Shown: positions 24,081 through 33,389 of the stretch, piece after piece
Position numbering within the stretch: the stretch's first letter is position 1
How the letters are laid out: the number at the start of each line of letters is the position of its first letter
Assembly: GCA_963788305.1 (NCBI GenBank)
Contig: CAWBGK010000011.1
Location: forward strand, 372,001 to 436,000
Source: UTCFX2 sp963788305
GTDB taxonomy: Bacteria > Chloroflexota > Anaerolineae > Anaerolineales > UBA4823
DNA length: 64,000 bases
Direction: 5' to 3'
The notes under the pieces: model-generated
What the model was told of the DNA's origin: nothing
Database searches by the model: none
What the model saw: the letters and a program-made list of their open reading frames with translations, nothing else
Made by a program: the position numbers and the translations under genes

Positions 24081-27000
24081 TTATCCCAACTTCAAGAATG
24101 TCAGCTTTGGCGTAGCCTTCTCCAGCGAGCTGGCCTCGGAGGTTCCAACCAACCTGGCAGCGGAGAGGAAGTGGAACATCTGCGCCACGACGGCTCGCCG
24201 CAGCTCAACCAGCAGCGCCCCGTAAGCACTTGAGGCTTTGCGCTTGTAGACCACCAGCGGGTCGTTGTGGGCCATCCCTTCCAGACGCACCTCGTAGCGC
24301 AGCTCTTCCAGGTGGGTCAGGTATTCTACCCAGCGCTCATCGATGCTTGCCAGCAGCAATTGGCGGTAGGATTCGTTCAGAGTTTCCACACCCAGGTCGT
24401 CTTTCAGGGCTTGCTGCGCTCCCAGCAGGTGCTCCAACGACTGCCCAGCAATCTCGTCTGAGGGTGTATTCGCCAGCAGCTCGTCGGCCAGGAAGATGTA
24501 GGTCAGGCGCGGAGCAGCAGACGCCGCAAAGGGGAGTGCTGCTTTATCGTCTTCTATCGCCTGGCTCTCGTCCGTCGCCGGCAGTTTGCCTTCCGTCGTC
24601 CGGCTAACATCTCCCATCCTCATGACTTCCAACAGCGCCAGGCTGCGACTCTCACCGAGCGGACCCTCCAATTCAGGTAAGGCGGCTTCCAGGATGTGAG
24701 CCAGCTCGCCCTTGGGACCGATAAGACGCTTCCAGCGGGCCTCGAAAGCAGCCTGCACGGCGGCCTGGGCGCGACCCGGCAGTTCCTGCGGGTCGGTGAG
24801 TGGGGGCTCGGCCGGATCAGGCGCGGGGCGTCGACCAAGCAGGCGCTCCAGGACAACCGATACGTGCGCCGCGGCGCTTTGCAGAAGAGAGGTTTCGATC
24901 TGGTCTAATACCTCTATGGCGGCGATGCGCGTATCGTCCTTCAGGGCTTGCAAGCCTGTTTTTGAGAGCTGTATCGGCATACCCACGGCATCGGAGATTG
25001 CCTTCAGCGCTTGAACTGGCCGGCGCAGGGCTTGATCGGCATCCAAACCCTCCAGTGTGGCCTCCACCAGCTCCATCCGCCCGTCGACAGCTGCGTACAT
25101 CTCTTCCAGCGCCAACCGGCACTGCCGCCCGGCTTCTTCCAGGACGAAGCCTTGCTCGGCCAGCAAGGCACGCTCTGCCAGCGCCAGAAGGGCTTCGCGC
25201 ACCTGGGCAGCATCATCCTGCTCTGGCAGGTCCGCCAGAGCCCGCTGGTGAACCACCTTCAGCGGCCAGGAGGGATATATGCCGCCGTTTGAGCGAACCA
25301 GGCTTGGCTGCAGGCGTCCGACCCAATCTATGAATTGCCAGGACTGGCCGTCTTCCGTCTCCTGTATGCGGTTTACCTGGGCATCCAGCTCGGCTTCCAG
25401 CATCTCGGCCAGGTCGGCGCTCAGGTCGGGCTTTCCAAGGATTTTATCCCGCTGCGCGTAGATCGCCAGGCGTTGGGCATTGATCACATTGTCGTAATCC
25501 AACAGGTGCTGGCGGATTTCGAAATTCTCGTTTTCCACCCGGTTTTGAGCCGCTTCGATCACTCTCCGTCCGGCTTCTGTCGGGCACGGCAGTAACGGGT
25601 CGCCGCCGCGCAGGTCCTCTTGTTCTAATAACGCCTCCGCTTCGAGGCCGCCGAACCGCTCCATCAATTCGTCTTCCATCGAGACGAAGAAATGCGAACT
25701 GCCGGGATCGCCCTGGCGAGCTGCCCGGCCGCGCAGCTGGTTGTCAATCCGCCGGGCCTCGTGATGCGTGCTGCCGATCACGTGCAGGCCGCCAAGCCTC
25801 TTAACACGTTCCATCCCGTTCATATAATCCAAGAAGAAGTCAACTTCCGCCCGGTAATCGCTGGACTGCACCGGGGAGAGCTTTTGCAGAGCCTGCCTTC
25901 GTTCGGCCAGGGTCATCGTGTACGGGTAGGTGATCCCGGCTCGCTCCAACACACGGTTTATCGCTGCCAATACCTCCTCAGCCAGCTCACTGCCCAGCTT
26001 GATATCCACACCGCGCCCGGCCATGTTGGTTGCGATAACTACGCTTCCGAAGGCCCCGGCTCCGGCGATGATCTGGCTCTCTTCATAGTGGTAACGGGCG
26101 TTCAGCACTGTGCTGGGGATGCCGTCGCGGAGAACTGCCTCCAGGCCAGGCTGGTGTTCTGGCTGCAGGTCAAGCAGCTTGAGCAGCTGCGGGAGATTCG
26201 TTAAGGGGTTGGGATCCAGCTTCAGGCTGGCACAGGCGCGCTCCAACCTCGCCGGGCTAACCAGCCCCAAGGGAGCATAAATGAATTTCAGCTCTTCAAC
26301 CGGCAGCTCTGGGTGCATTTTGGGGTTTACTTGCAGCCAGGCTTCTCTCAGCAGGCGCGCCTGCGCCAGACGGATCAACAGCGGCGCTTCAAGGTAGCGG
26401 GCCAGATCCTCGGAATCGGCCACCGAAGTAGTGCCTACCAACAGCGGCCTCCCGGTGGCATGATAGCGAAGGATCTCCCAGACAACCGCCCGTCGCTTGG
26501 ATTCGCTGTTCAAATAGAGCACATCCGGATAGTCCACTCGCTTCCAGAACTGCGGTTTGGCCTGCGGGTCGTCCTTGTGTATGAAATAAGAGAAAGCCTG
26601 CCCATTTGGCTCCCGACCGTGGCGTTCCAGAATCTCGGCGCCCTTGCGAAGGGCCTGGTATTCGACGTGGGTTGGGATTGGATGCACCTGGAGCTTGTAG
26701 ATCTTCTCAAACTCCTTGGCGGCCGTCAGGGCGGTGCCAGTCATGCCTGAAAGTTTTGAGTACATGCGGAAGTAATTCTGCAGGGTGATGGTCGCGAATG
26801 TGATCGACTCGCTCTGCACCTCCAGGCTTTCCTTCGCTTCCACCGCCTGGTGAAGACCGTCCGTCCAGCGCCGGCCGGGCATCATTCGCCCAGTAAACTC
26901 ATCCACGATCAATACTTGATTGTCCTGGATGATATATTCGCGGTCACGCTGGTGTAAGAAGCGAGCCCGTAAGGCTTGCTCCAGGTGGCCGATCAGGTGG

Positions 27001-27953
27001 CGCTGCTCCAGGCTGGCTTCCTCGGGGTGGCGCGGGTCAGCCAGCGGACCGCCAAGGAGGGCGGTTACGTGTTTTTCTCCACCAGGCGTGAGTGTGACTA
27101 CCTGATCGCGCGAGTTGATCTCGACTTCGTGCTGGCCAAGCTTGCGCACCACCTCGGCCATGCGGTTGTACCACTCGATCTCGCTTCTGTTTTCACCCGA
27201 GATAATCAATGGAGTCCGAGCCTCGTCGATCAGGATATTATCGACTTCGTCGACGATCGCAAAGTGATAACCGCGTTGGGCCTTCTCCGCCGGATGGCGC
27301 ACCAGGTTGTCGCGCAGGTAGTCAAAGCCGAACTCGCTGTTGGTGCCGTACGTGACATCGACTTTGTAGACCTCCGATCGGCTGACGGTGCGCAGCAGGT
27401 TGAGGCGCTCCTCAGTGGCGGGTCGTTCGGGATCGAATAGATAGCCTATGCGTACTGCAGAGCCGGGCTCATCAGCCTGCAGCACGCCCACGCTCATCCC
27501 CAGGATGTGAAAGATCGGCCCCATCCAGCGGACGTCCCGGCGCGCAAGGTAGTCATTGACGGTAACCAGGTGAGCGCCTTTACCCTTCAGTGCATTCAGG
27601 TAGAGCGGCAGGGTCGCAACCAGTGTTTTGCCTTCGCCGGTGCGCATCTCGGCAATTGCGCCGCGCTGCAAGACGATCCCGCCAATCATCTGCACATCGT
27701 AGTGACGCAGGTTGATGGTGCGTCGGGCGGCCTCGCGCACGGCCGCAAACGCCTCCGGAAGCAGCTCTTCAAGATCAGCGCCTTCCTGTAGGCGCACCCG
27801 AAACTGGTCGGTGCAGCCACGCAAGGCAGCATCGTCCAGCTTGCGGTACGCGGGCTCAAGATTGTTGATTCGGGCAAGAATGGAGGCATACTGCTCGACT
27901 TCGCGACGGTAAGCATTCTGATCGAGGAAGGAAACAAGTTTTCGGAACATCAT
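24081..27953 (-). CDS. secA: Protein translocase ATPase SecA, extended form
   Basis: SecA drives export of unfolded proteins through SecYEG. All ATPase motifs are present: Walker A M-R-T-G-E-G-K-T (about 103), V-T-V-N-D-Y-L-A-R-R-D, Walker B I-V-D-E-V-D-N-I-L-I-D-E-A-R-T-P-L-I-I-S, the preprotein-binding S-I-T-F-A-T-I-T-L-Q-N-Y-F-R, G-T-T-S-V, and A-T-N-M-A-G-R-G-V-D-I-K-L-G. At 1,290 residues it is far longer than the common 800-900. An insertion of roughly 70 residues lies between G-T-T-S-V and the V-L-N-A-R-Y-H motif (I-Y-A-P-L-G-L and neighbours), and the C-terminal helical region is expanded. The usual zinc-binding C-terminal tail is absent. A nitroreductase gene lies 23 bases upstream. 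Confidence 0.95.
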   Translation of the reverse strand: MMFRKLVSFLDQNAYRREVEQYASILARINNLEPAYRKLDDAALRGCTDQFRVRLQEGADLEELLPEAFAAVREAARRTINLRHYDVQMIGGIVLQRGAIAEMRTGEGKTLVATLPLYLNALKGKGAHLVTVNDYLARRDVRWMGPIFHILGMSVGVLQADEPGSAVRIGYLFDPERPATEERLNLLRTVSRSEVYKVDVTYGTNSEFGFDYLRDNLVRHPAEKAQRGYHFAIVDEVDNILIDEARTPLIISGENRSEIEWYNRMAEVVRKLGQHEVEINSRDQVVTLTPGGEKHVTALLGGPLADPRHPEEASLEQRHLIGHLEQALRARFLHQRDREYIIQDNQVLIVDEFTGRMMPGRRWTDGLHQAVEAKESLEVQSESITFATITLQNYFRMYSKLSGMTGTALTAAKEFEKIYKLQVHPIPTHVEYQALRKGAEILERHGREPNGQAFSYFIHKDDPQAKPQFWKRVDYPDVLYLNSESKRRAVVWEILRYHATGRPLLVGTTSVADSEDLARYLEAPLLIRLAQARLLREAWLQVNPKMHPELPVEELKFIYAPLGLVSPARLERACASLKLDPNPLTNLPQLLKLLDLQPEHQPGLEAVLRDGIPSTVLNARYHYEESQIIAGAGAFGSVVIATNMAGRGVDIKLGSELAEEVLAAINRVLERAGITYPYTMTLAERRQALQKLSPVQSSDYRAEVDFFLDYMNGMERVKRLGGLHVIGSTHHEARRIDNQLRGRAARQGDPGSSHFFVSMEDELMERFGGLEAEALLEQEDLRGGDPLLPCPTEAGRRVIEAAQNRVENENFEIRQHLLDYDNVINAQRLAIYAQRDKILGKPDLSADLAEMLEAELDAQVNRIQETEDGQSWQFIDWVGRLQPSLVRSNGGIYPSWPLKVVHQRALADLPEQDDAAQVREALLALAERALLAEQGFVLEEAGRQCRLALEEMYAAVDGRMELVEATLEGLDADQALRRPVQALKAISDAVGMPIQLSKTGLQALKDDTRIAAIEVLDQIETSLLQSAAAHVSVVLERLLGRRPAPDPAEPPLTDPQELPGRAQAAVQAAFEARWKRLIGPKGELAHILEAALPELEGPLGESRSLALLEVMRMGDVSRTTEGKLPATDESQAIEDDKAALPFAASAAPRLTYIFLADELLANTPSDEIAGQSLEHLLGAQQALKDDLGVETLNESYRQLLLASIDERWVEYLTHLEELRYEVRLEGMAHNDPLVVYKRKASSAYGALLVELRRAVVAQMFHFLSAARLVGTSEASSLEKATPKLTFLKLG

Positions 27954-27976
27954 GATTTACCGTGGGATTTATGCGA

Positions 27977-28850
27977 TCACCGGATCTGCCAGCTGGCCGA
28001 ATATTCTGCAAACTCACCTGTCAGCTCGAGGCCGGGATCGTGTTTTTCCCACTCCCCTTCCAGCCCGATTTCCCTGGCAGTCAGTTCGAAGTGGCACATG
28101 GCAATGCCCATATCAATGCGCTGCAGGTCGGCCTGAGTGAAGAGACGGTTGAGCATCCCCTCCCGATAGCCCGGCGTGCGCCGCAGATAAAAATGCCAGC
28201 GCTGCCCCTGGCGAACGATCCGCCAGGGCTGCTTGTTTGAAGCGGATGGCGCAAGCCGGATCATCTCCAGAGGTAGGGCATACTCACCTGCTGCATGGCG
28301 AGAGAGAGCGGCTGCCAAACCTCTCTGCAAAGAAAAGCCGCTCCCAACCGAAACGCCGTTCACCCTGGGCTCCCCGGCGGATGAGGTGATCGATCCCTCG
28401 AGGTTTTCGGGCAATATGTCCGGCAGCAACCACAGCCGGGATCAGCTCATCATGTCGGGCAGAGATCTTCCGGGCAAAGCTGCTTTTGGTGAAAGTGCCG
28501 CCAAGCCAGCAGGTGCCCAGGCCAAGATCGGTGGCGAGCAGGACCAGTCGCTCCATCTGCCAGCCGAAATCCTCCAGTTTCTCCTCTCCATCCTGGGTCG
28601 CGCCGACGAGAAATCCGGTTGCGCCTTTGGTAAAACCGTAGGTACCGAGCTGGCGCAAGTCCTTCCGGTCATCTTCCTCGGCCGCAACTAACTCGAAACG
28701 GGCTTTACCGCCAAACGGACCCGGTCCGAGCGCGGCGGCATATTCGACGATCCTCAATTGAAGGTCAGGCTCGATTTGCCGCTCCAGGTAGGTCCGGCAG
28801 GAATAACGTTGGCGAATAATTTCGGTAATCGGTTTTGAGAACGTTTTCAT
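27977..28850 (-). CDS. Nitroreductase family protein (frameshifted)
   Basis: Flavin-binding nitroreductase-fold protein similar to the TM1586 group. It opens with I-I-R-Q-R-Y-S-C-R-T-Y, the FMN-phosphate-binding R-S-x-R-x-Y-type motif, and contains G-L-G-T-C-W-L-G-G-T-F in the centre and L-A-P-S-A-S-N-K-Q-P-W-R in the C-terminal half. Two open frames (28284-28850 and 27977-28429) are joined by removing one C from a CCC run near 28410, giving 290 residues (G-H-I-A-E-N-L-E-G-S). The substrate cannot be told from sequence. It precedes secA by 23 bases and is probably cotranscribed. Confidence 0.75.
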
Positions 28851-28885
28851 GATGAATCAGTAGGAAATCTCATCTGCATTTTGTC

Positions 28886-28913
28886 GGTCCACTCCAAAAC
28901 ATGTAGGGAAAAC
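28886..28913. repeat. Single orphan CRISPR-like repeat
   Basis: A 28-base stretch with the same ends as the relic array at 23558 (GGTCCAC at the left; TGTAGGGAAAAC at the right, identical to the first repeat there over 12 bases) and about 22 of 28 matching positions. No second copy lies 60 bases to either side. It sits in the short gap between the nitroreductase start and the adenine deaminase stop. Confidence 0.45.
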
Positions 28914-28955
28914 GTTTTCTGGAGAAAAATCCGATTCTCTGTCTTGATTCAATTA

Positions 28956-30710
28956 TTAATTCACAAACGGGCTGATGATCTTATGCTCCCTCACATCCAC
29001 TAACCCGAGATCTGTAAGACCTAATTCTGGTACCGTCGGCAGCGAGATAAACGATAGAGACATAAACGGCGCCGGTAGGATGCAGCCCAATTCGTGAGCG
29101 GCAGATGTGATCCGAGCTAAATTCTCGATCACTTCGCCCGACAATCGGTCGCTCATCAATCCGCCCAAAGGTAGAGCTAAAGACCCTGACACTTCATTTC
29201 CGCGTGCCACAACCAATCCGCCATTCAGGGCTTCCACTGCTCGCACGCACGTAGCCATACTTTCTTCGTCTACTCCAACAATCATGATGTTGTGATGATC
29301 ATGAGCAACCGAAGAAGCAAGCGCCCCATGCTTTAATCCAAAACCGCGCACAAACGAAATCCCGATGTTTCCATTCTTTCCATAACGCTCGACAGCAGCC
29401 AGTTTTAACAGGTCTTGCTCTGGATCAGACACAACATTTCCGTCCCGAATATCCAGGGTCGCTTCCCCAGGCCGATTGATAATCTGGTCAGGGTAGATCT
29501 CGATAACGCGCATGGTCGCATGGGAACCCGGAACTGATAGGACGAAATCTCCAGCAGCCTTACCGCGTATTACTGTTACGGTATGTCGAAACCACTCAGG
29601 GTAGTTCGAAATGATGGGTGGTCTTATCAAGCTGCCATTTTCTGCAACCAGTTGACCCTGGTAGAAAACCTGGGTGGGGATAATCTTCTGTAAGTTCTCA
29701 CACAAGATGATATCCGCCCAGCGACCAATTCCCAGGCTTCCCAGCTGTCCTTCCTGGTGAAAGTGCTCTGCGGCATTGATGGTCGCCATCTGGATCGCCT
29801 GAAGCGGCGGCAATCCTAACTCGATAGCCCGGTTGACCATGAAATCGATATGGCCTTCAGAAAGGATATCATCCGGGTGCTTATCGTCCGTGCAAAACAT
29901 CAGGTGCCTGGTTTCCAACCCATCGCGCAACACCCCATTAATAATCAAATCAAGGTTGCGCTCCGTGCTGCCTTCACGGATCATCACCGGCATACCAGCG
30001 TGAAGGCGGAGAAGGGCATCCGAGTAATCCACACACTCGTGATCGTCAGCCAGACCTCCGCACATATATGCCTCCAGCTCGCGTCCGCTCAGACCAGCCG
30101 CGTGGCCATTCGCGATCTTCCCGAGGGAGTGCGCGGCTTCGACTTTCATAAGATATTCGTCCCTCAAACCAAGCACCTTCGATGGGTCCAATTCTCCCAG
30201 GCTGATGCAGTTCTCCCTTTCCAGGAGGCGGCGGACTTCATCAATACCCAGCTCCCCTCCCGTAGTTTCAAGGCCGGGGGCAGTGGGCACGCGTGACGAG
30301 ACTTCTACAAAAAGGTGATAGGGAAGGCTTGATTCCGATTGAAGCAGCGCTTCTAAACCTCGTAAGCCGCCCACATTTGCGCTTTCCATTGGGTCAGCGA
30401 ACATCGCAGTTGTTCCAAGAGGGGTAATCAATTCTGAAAGCGCCTCAGGAGTAAGCAAGGTCGAATCGATATGGACATGTGTATCAATAAAGCCCGGTAT
30501 GGCAAAGTTGTCGCGTCCATCAAGTATTTGAACACTTTCCAACCCATCCGCATGAAGGGACACAATGCAGCCGGCGAGGATGCCGAGACTGGTTTTTTCA
30601 ATCCTGCCGGTATATACATTCACAAGGCGGACATCCTTTAAAATCAAGTCAATCGGTCGACGGCCGAGGGCGGCTTCTATCAGTTTTTTTCGGTTTTCCA
30701 CTGGTATCAT
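28956..30710 (-). CDS. ade: Adenine deaminase
   Basis: A 584-residue amidohydrolase that converts adenine to hypoxanthine plus ammonia in purine salvage. Metal-site motifs are in order: I-P-G-F-I-D-T-H-V-H-I-D-S (about 69-81), A-M-F-A-D-P-M-E, G-H-A-A-G-L-S-G, A-D-D-H-E-C, and F-C-T-D-D-K-H-P-D-D (about 277). The C-terminal half has the family's S-V-A-H-D-H-H-N-I segment. GGGAGG lies nine bases before the ATG. A second intact copy and a beheaded copy of this family lie within 7 kb. Confidence 0.9.
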   Translation of the reverse strand: MIPVENRKKLIEAALGRRPIDLILKDVRLVNVYTGRIEKTSLGILAGCIVSLHADGLESVQILDGRDNFAIPGFIDTHVHIDSTLLTPEALSELITPLGTTAMFADPMESANVGGLRGLEALLQSESSLPYHLFVEVSSRVPTAPGLETTGGELGIDEVRRLLERENCISLGELDPSKVLGLRDEYLMKVEAAHSLGKIANGHAAGLSGRELEAYMCGGLADDHECVDYSDALLRLHAGMPVMIREGSTERNLDLIINGVLRDGLETRHLMFCTDDKHPDDILSEGHIDFMVNRAIELGLPPLQAIQMATINAAEHFHQEGQLGSLGIGRWADIILCENLQKIIPTQVFYQGQLVAENGSLIRPPIISNYPEWFRHTVTVIRGKAAGDFVLSVPGSHATMRVIEIYPDQIINRPGEATLDIRDGNVVSDPEQDLLKLAAVERYGKNGNIGISFVRGFGLKHGALASSVAHDHHNIMIVGVDEESMATCVRAVEALNGGLVVARGNEVSGSLALPLGGLMSDRLSGEVIENLARITSAAHELGCILPAPFMSLSFISLPTVPELGLTDLGLVDVREHKIISPFVN

Positions 30711-30755
30711 CTGGTTTTTCCTCCCAAGGGGAACTTCATCCGATCATAGGATTAA

Positions 30756-31736
30756 TTATGACCCTGAATCGGTACCCGCTGATTTAGCACAACGAAATCC
30801 GACGAAAGGCCGGGTTGTCTCCGGCAGATAACGGCTTCGGTTGGCGCTACGCACGCTCCAAAGATCGCTCATCCAGGATCCGCCGCGCAAAACACGCTCA
30901 GTACCATACGCAGGACCGGTTGGATTGGAGCTGCTTGCTCTTGAATAAGCCGCACGATCGTACCAATCAGACACCCATTCCCAAACATTTCCTGCCATAT
31001 CGAAAACGCCGTAGAAGCTGGAACCTTCAGGATAAGCGCCGACTGGTGCTGTAAATTTATACCCGTCATTGTCCTTCCGGCTGTACCAGCTGAAACCGGT
31101 ATGCAGGTCGGCATAATTCAGGTAGGTTTGCCGGAGGGGTTTCTCACCCCATGGGTATAGGTTTTCATCTGGCCCCCGAGCTGCCTTTTCCCACTCTGCT
31201 TCGGTAGGCAGCCGACGACCAGCCCATTCGCAATAGGCCGCTGCATCCTCCCAGCTCACATTCACCACGGGGTGGTCTTGCAACCCAAGTGTGTTGCTTT
31301 CTGGACCTTGAGGGTGATTCCAATCTGTACCAGGGACTTCGCTCCAGCTCGGAGCTTGATATACTATTGAGCTGCCTTTCGTCTCAGCCCGAGTCTGGAA
31401 TGCAGTCTCATTGATGAAACGGGCAAACATCGTATTCGTGACTTCCGTCCGGTCAATCCAAAATGCGTCGAGATACACCTCCCGCTGAGGCTTTTCGTCT
31501 GGGGAGGCATTTTCGTCTGTTTCAGCAGACCCCATCCCGAAATGTCCGGCTGGGATAAAAACCATTTCCATCCCATCTTGTTCTGACCCAGCAGGAGCTA
31601 TCCTTGGCTTAGTCTGTGGCGACGCGCCGATACAGGCCTGTAAGGTCATCGCCAGGATCGTCAGACCTCCAAGCAAAATTTTTATGGAGCCTTTTATTAT
31701 TGGGTCTTCTGCTGAGCCAAGGAATTGATGTGACAT
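30756..31736 (-). CDS. SUMF1/FGE-fold lipoprotein without the catalytic cysteines
   Basis: A 326-residue exported protein. The N-terminal hydrophobic segment ends in a lipobox (M-T-L-Q-A-C, Cys at about 35). The rest is a formylglycine-generating-enzyme (SUMF1) domain: F-I-P-A-G-H-F-G-M-G-S, H-P-V-V-N-V-S-W-E-D-A-A-A-Y-C, R-L-P-T-E-A-E-W-E-K-A-A-R-G, F-D-M-A-G-N-V-W-E-W, V-L-R-G-G-S-W. In true FGEs two active cysteines follow G-G-S-W; here that stretch reads M-S-D-L-W-S-V-R-S-A-N-R. So it is unlikely to modify sulfatases and more likely has a binding role. Its start overlaps the end of the creatininase gene by 40 bases. Confidence 0.8.
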   Translation of the reverse strand: MSHQFLGSAEDPIIKGSIKILLGGLTILAMTLQACIGASPQTKPRIAPAGSEQDGMEMVFIPAGHFGMGSAETDENASPDEKPQREVYLDAFWIDRTEVTNTMFARFINETAFQTRAETKGSSIVYQAPSWSEVPGTDWNHPQGPESNTLGLQDHPVVNVSWEDAAAYCEWAGRRLPTEAEWEKAARGPDENLYPWGEKPLRQTYLNYADLHTGFSWYSRKDNDGYKFTAPVGAYPEGSSFYGVFDMAGNVWEWVSDWYDRAAYSRASSSNPTGPAYGTERVLRGGSWMSDLWSVRSANRSRYLPETTRPFVGFRCAKSAGTDSGS

Positions 31737-32512
31737 AGAAGATTAGCAATTCGTTCAACATTCGCTTCGAGAATCAATCGACCGTTTTCGGCGGTTGCCT
31801 CTTTTGCGTCCCCTATCACGCCGCTCCTGGTCATATCGGCAAAATGAACCGGCCAATAGAAAGGCTGAACTTGATCAAAGTCATAGGAGATCAGCGGTGA
31901 GGGATGGCGAATGTGTTCATTCACTGCATGATCCATGTGAACATGCTCTGGATCGATCACCAATTCAATCGAGGTCTCCAGCTCGCAGGCGTGCCCCATC
32001 CCTCCAGGTCCGGAATTTCTAACGATTGCTTCAGGCATAGTCCATACACTTCCGATTGCGATAAAATCCGATTTTGGAAATGCTTCCTTTAGATCTGAAA
32101 CGGCAACATTAACGGTGCCAATATTGCCAACACAGCCGTTCAAGAAGACGACGTAATCAAAGCCGGTTCTGACCAGTTGTGTGCCGAGATCCTTTAAAAC
32201 AGCCATATGTGTTGATGAGCGAAGGTGTAAGTGGCCTGGCCAATCCATTTCCAGCGTGATTCCAAAGGGCAAGGCTGGAGCGATCAAGCAGACGGGATGT
32301 CCAGACTGTTCTCGCGCTTTTCTAACGGCGTGCTCCGCCAGATATTCAACCGTCGCCAGATCACAATCGATAGGCAAATGTGGACCATGCTGCTCCAGGG
32401 AACCAACTGCCATCAGGGCAATCTTGACAGTCTTAACAGCCTCCCCAATTTGAGGAGAGGTCATCTTGCGTAAGAATAATGGCCATTCCCCTGTTTCAAT
32501 TATATTGTTCAT
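31697..32512 (-). CDS. Creatininase family amidohydrolase-like protein
   Basis: A 271-residue protein of the creatininase family, cytoplasmic metal-dependent amidohydrolases acting on cyclic amides such as creatinine. The first metal motif is intact: G-S-L-E-Q-H-G-P-H-L-P-I-D-C-D. The second metal motif, usually N-G-H-x-x-N, reads F-L-N-G-C-V-G-N, so the metal-binding His is replaced by Cys. G-H-A-C-E-L-E-T-S follows later. The start is the ATG at 32512, eight bases after AAAGGAG; an upstream TTG would include that site. It lies between a beheaded adenine deaminase and the SUMF1 lipoprotein, all on the same strand. Confidence 0.8.
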   Translation of the reverse strand: MNNIIETGEWPLFLRKMTSPQIGEAVKTVKIALMAVGSLEQHGPHLPIDCDLATVEYLAEHAVRKAREQSGHPVCLIAPALPFGITLEMDWPGHLHLRSSTHMAVLKDLGTQLVRTGFDYVVFLNGCVGNIGTVNVAVSDLKEAFPKSDFIAIGSVWTMPEAIVRNSGPGGMGHACELETSIELVIDPEHVHMDHAVNEHIRHPSPLISYDFDQVQPFYWPVHFADMTRSGVIGDAKEATAENGRLILEANVERIANLLCHINSLAQQKTQ

Positions 32513-32540
32513 GATGGCACTCCTTTCTTTCAACTTCCCG

Positions 32541-33389
32541 TCAAATCGCGGCCGGGCCGATCACTGTATCCACAATTTCCATACGATCCGAATTTATCAA
32601 TCCCTTATCGGTTATTCCCATGTGCGGGATATTCGGAAGGCACAAGAAGTTCATTTCATAGAGCGGATGGGGTTGGATTTTGCAGTCCAACTCCTGGATA
32701 ATCGCCCTTTCGAAGTTCGTAAAATCAGAGGCGATTGCCTCAACGGATTTGTCGGAGATCAGGCCGGCGATCGGGAGTGCAACCTCTGCGATCACCTTCC
32801 CCGCCTTTACAGCCACATGGCCTCCGCCCAGCGCGACAAGACGGTTTGCGGCCAGCGCCATATCTGCGTAGCTGGCGCCTACCAGGAATATATTGTGCGC
32901 ATCATGGCTGACCGACGACGCGACTGCACCACCCCGAATACCAAATCCCGTCACAAATCCTTTGCCAATCCCCATGGTATTCGAGTAGCGGTCAATTACC
33001 GCAACGCAAAGAACATCCTTCTCTTGATCTGGAATGACAATCCCATTCTCGACTGCTAATACAGCCGAAGTCTCTTTTTTCGGCATTCCGGGAATGATCA
33101 CCCTCACGTGTGCAGCCTGACACTCGCCCGAATATTTGACCTGCAGGTCTTCAGGTTTTACCAGACGCGGGATATGGATTGTTTCCTTTGACCATTTGGG
33201 ATATTCATAAGGTGCAGGAGTCTTCACCAGCGCACCCTTCTCCGCAGCTAATTTTCCGTGTACGAGGACTTTATCAACTTTCACCTTATCCAGATCATCC
33301 AGGATTAAAATATCCGCAAATTTTCCTGGAGCCAAGCTGCCGTAATCTCGATCGATCCTGAAATAATCCGCCACGTTGAGTGTCGCCAT
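32541..33389 (-). pseudogene. Beheaded adenine deaminase (C-terminal half only)
   Basis: The 282 residues correspond to the C-terminal half of adenine deaminase, from T-A-I-Q-M-A-T-L-N to the end (S-S-V-S-H-D-A-H-N-I; G-I-R-G-G-A-V). The TIM barrel with the H-x-H and other metal ligands is missing. Homology stops sharply at about 33401; upstream bases belong to a plus-strand zinc-ribbon frame. No ribosome site precedes the first ATG. It cannot be a working deaminase; it is the remnant of a deletion, inversion or mis-join. Confidence 0.75.

Noticed and set aside
24800..25333. Plus-strand open frame of 177 codons within secA
   Set aside because: Antisense shadow of the GC-rich secA coding region, composed largely of Ala, Pro and Arg.
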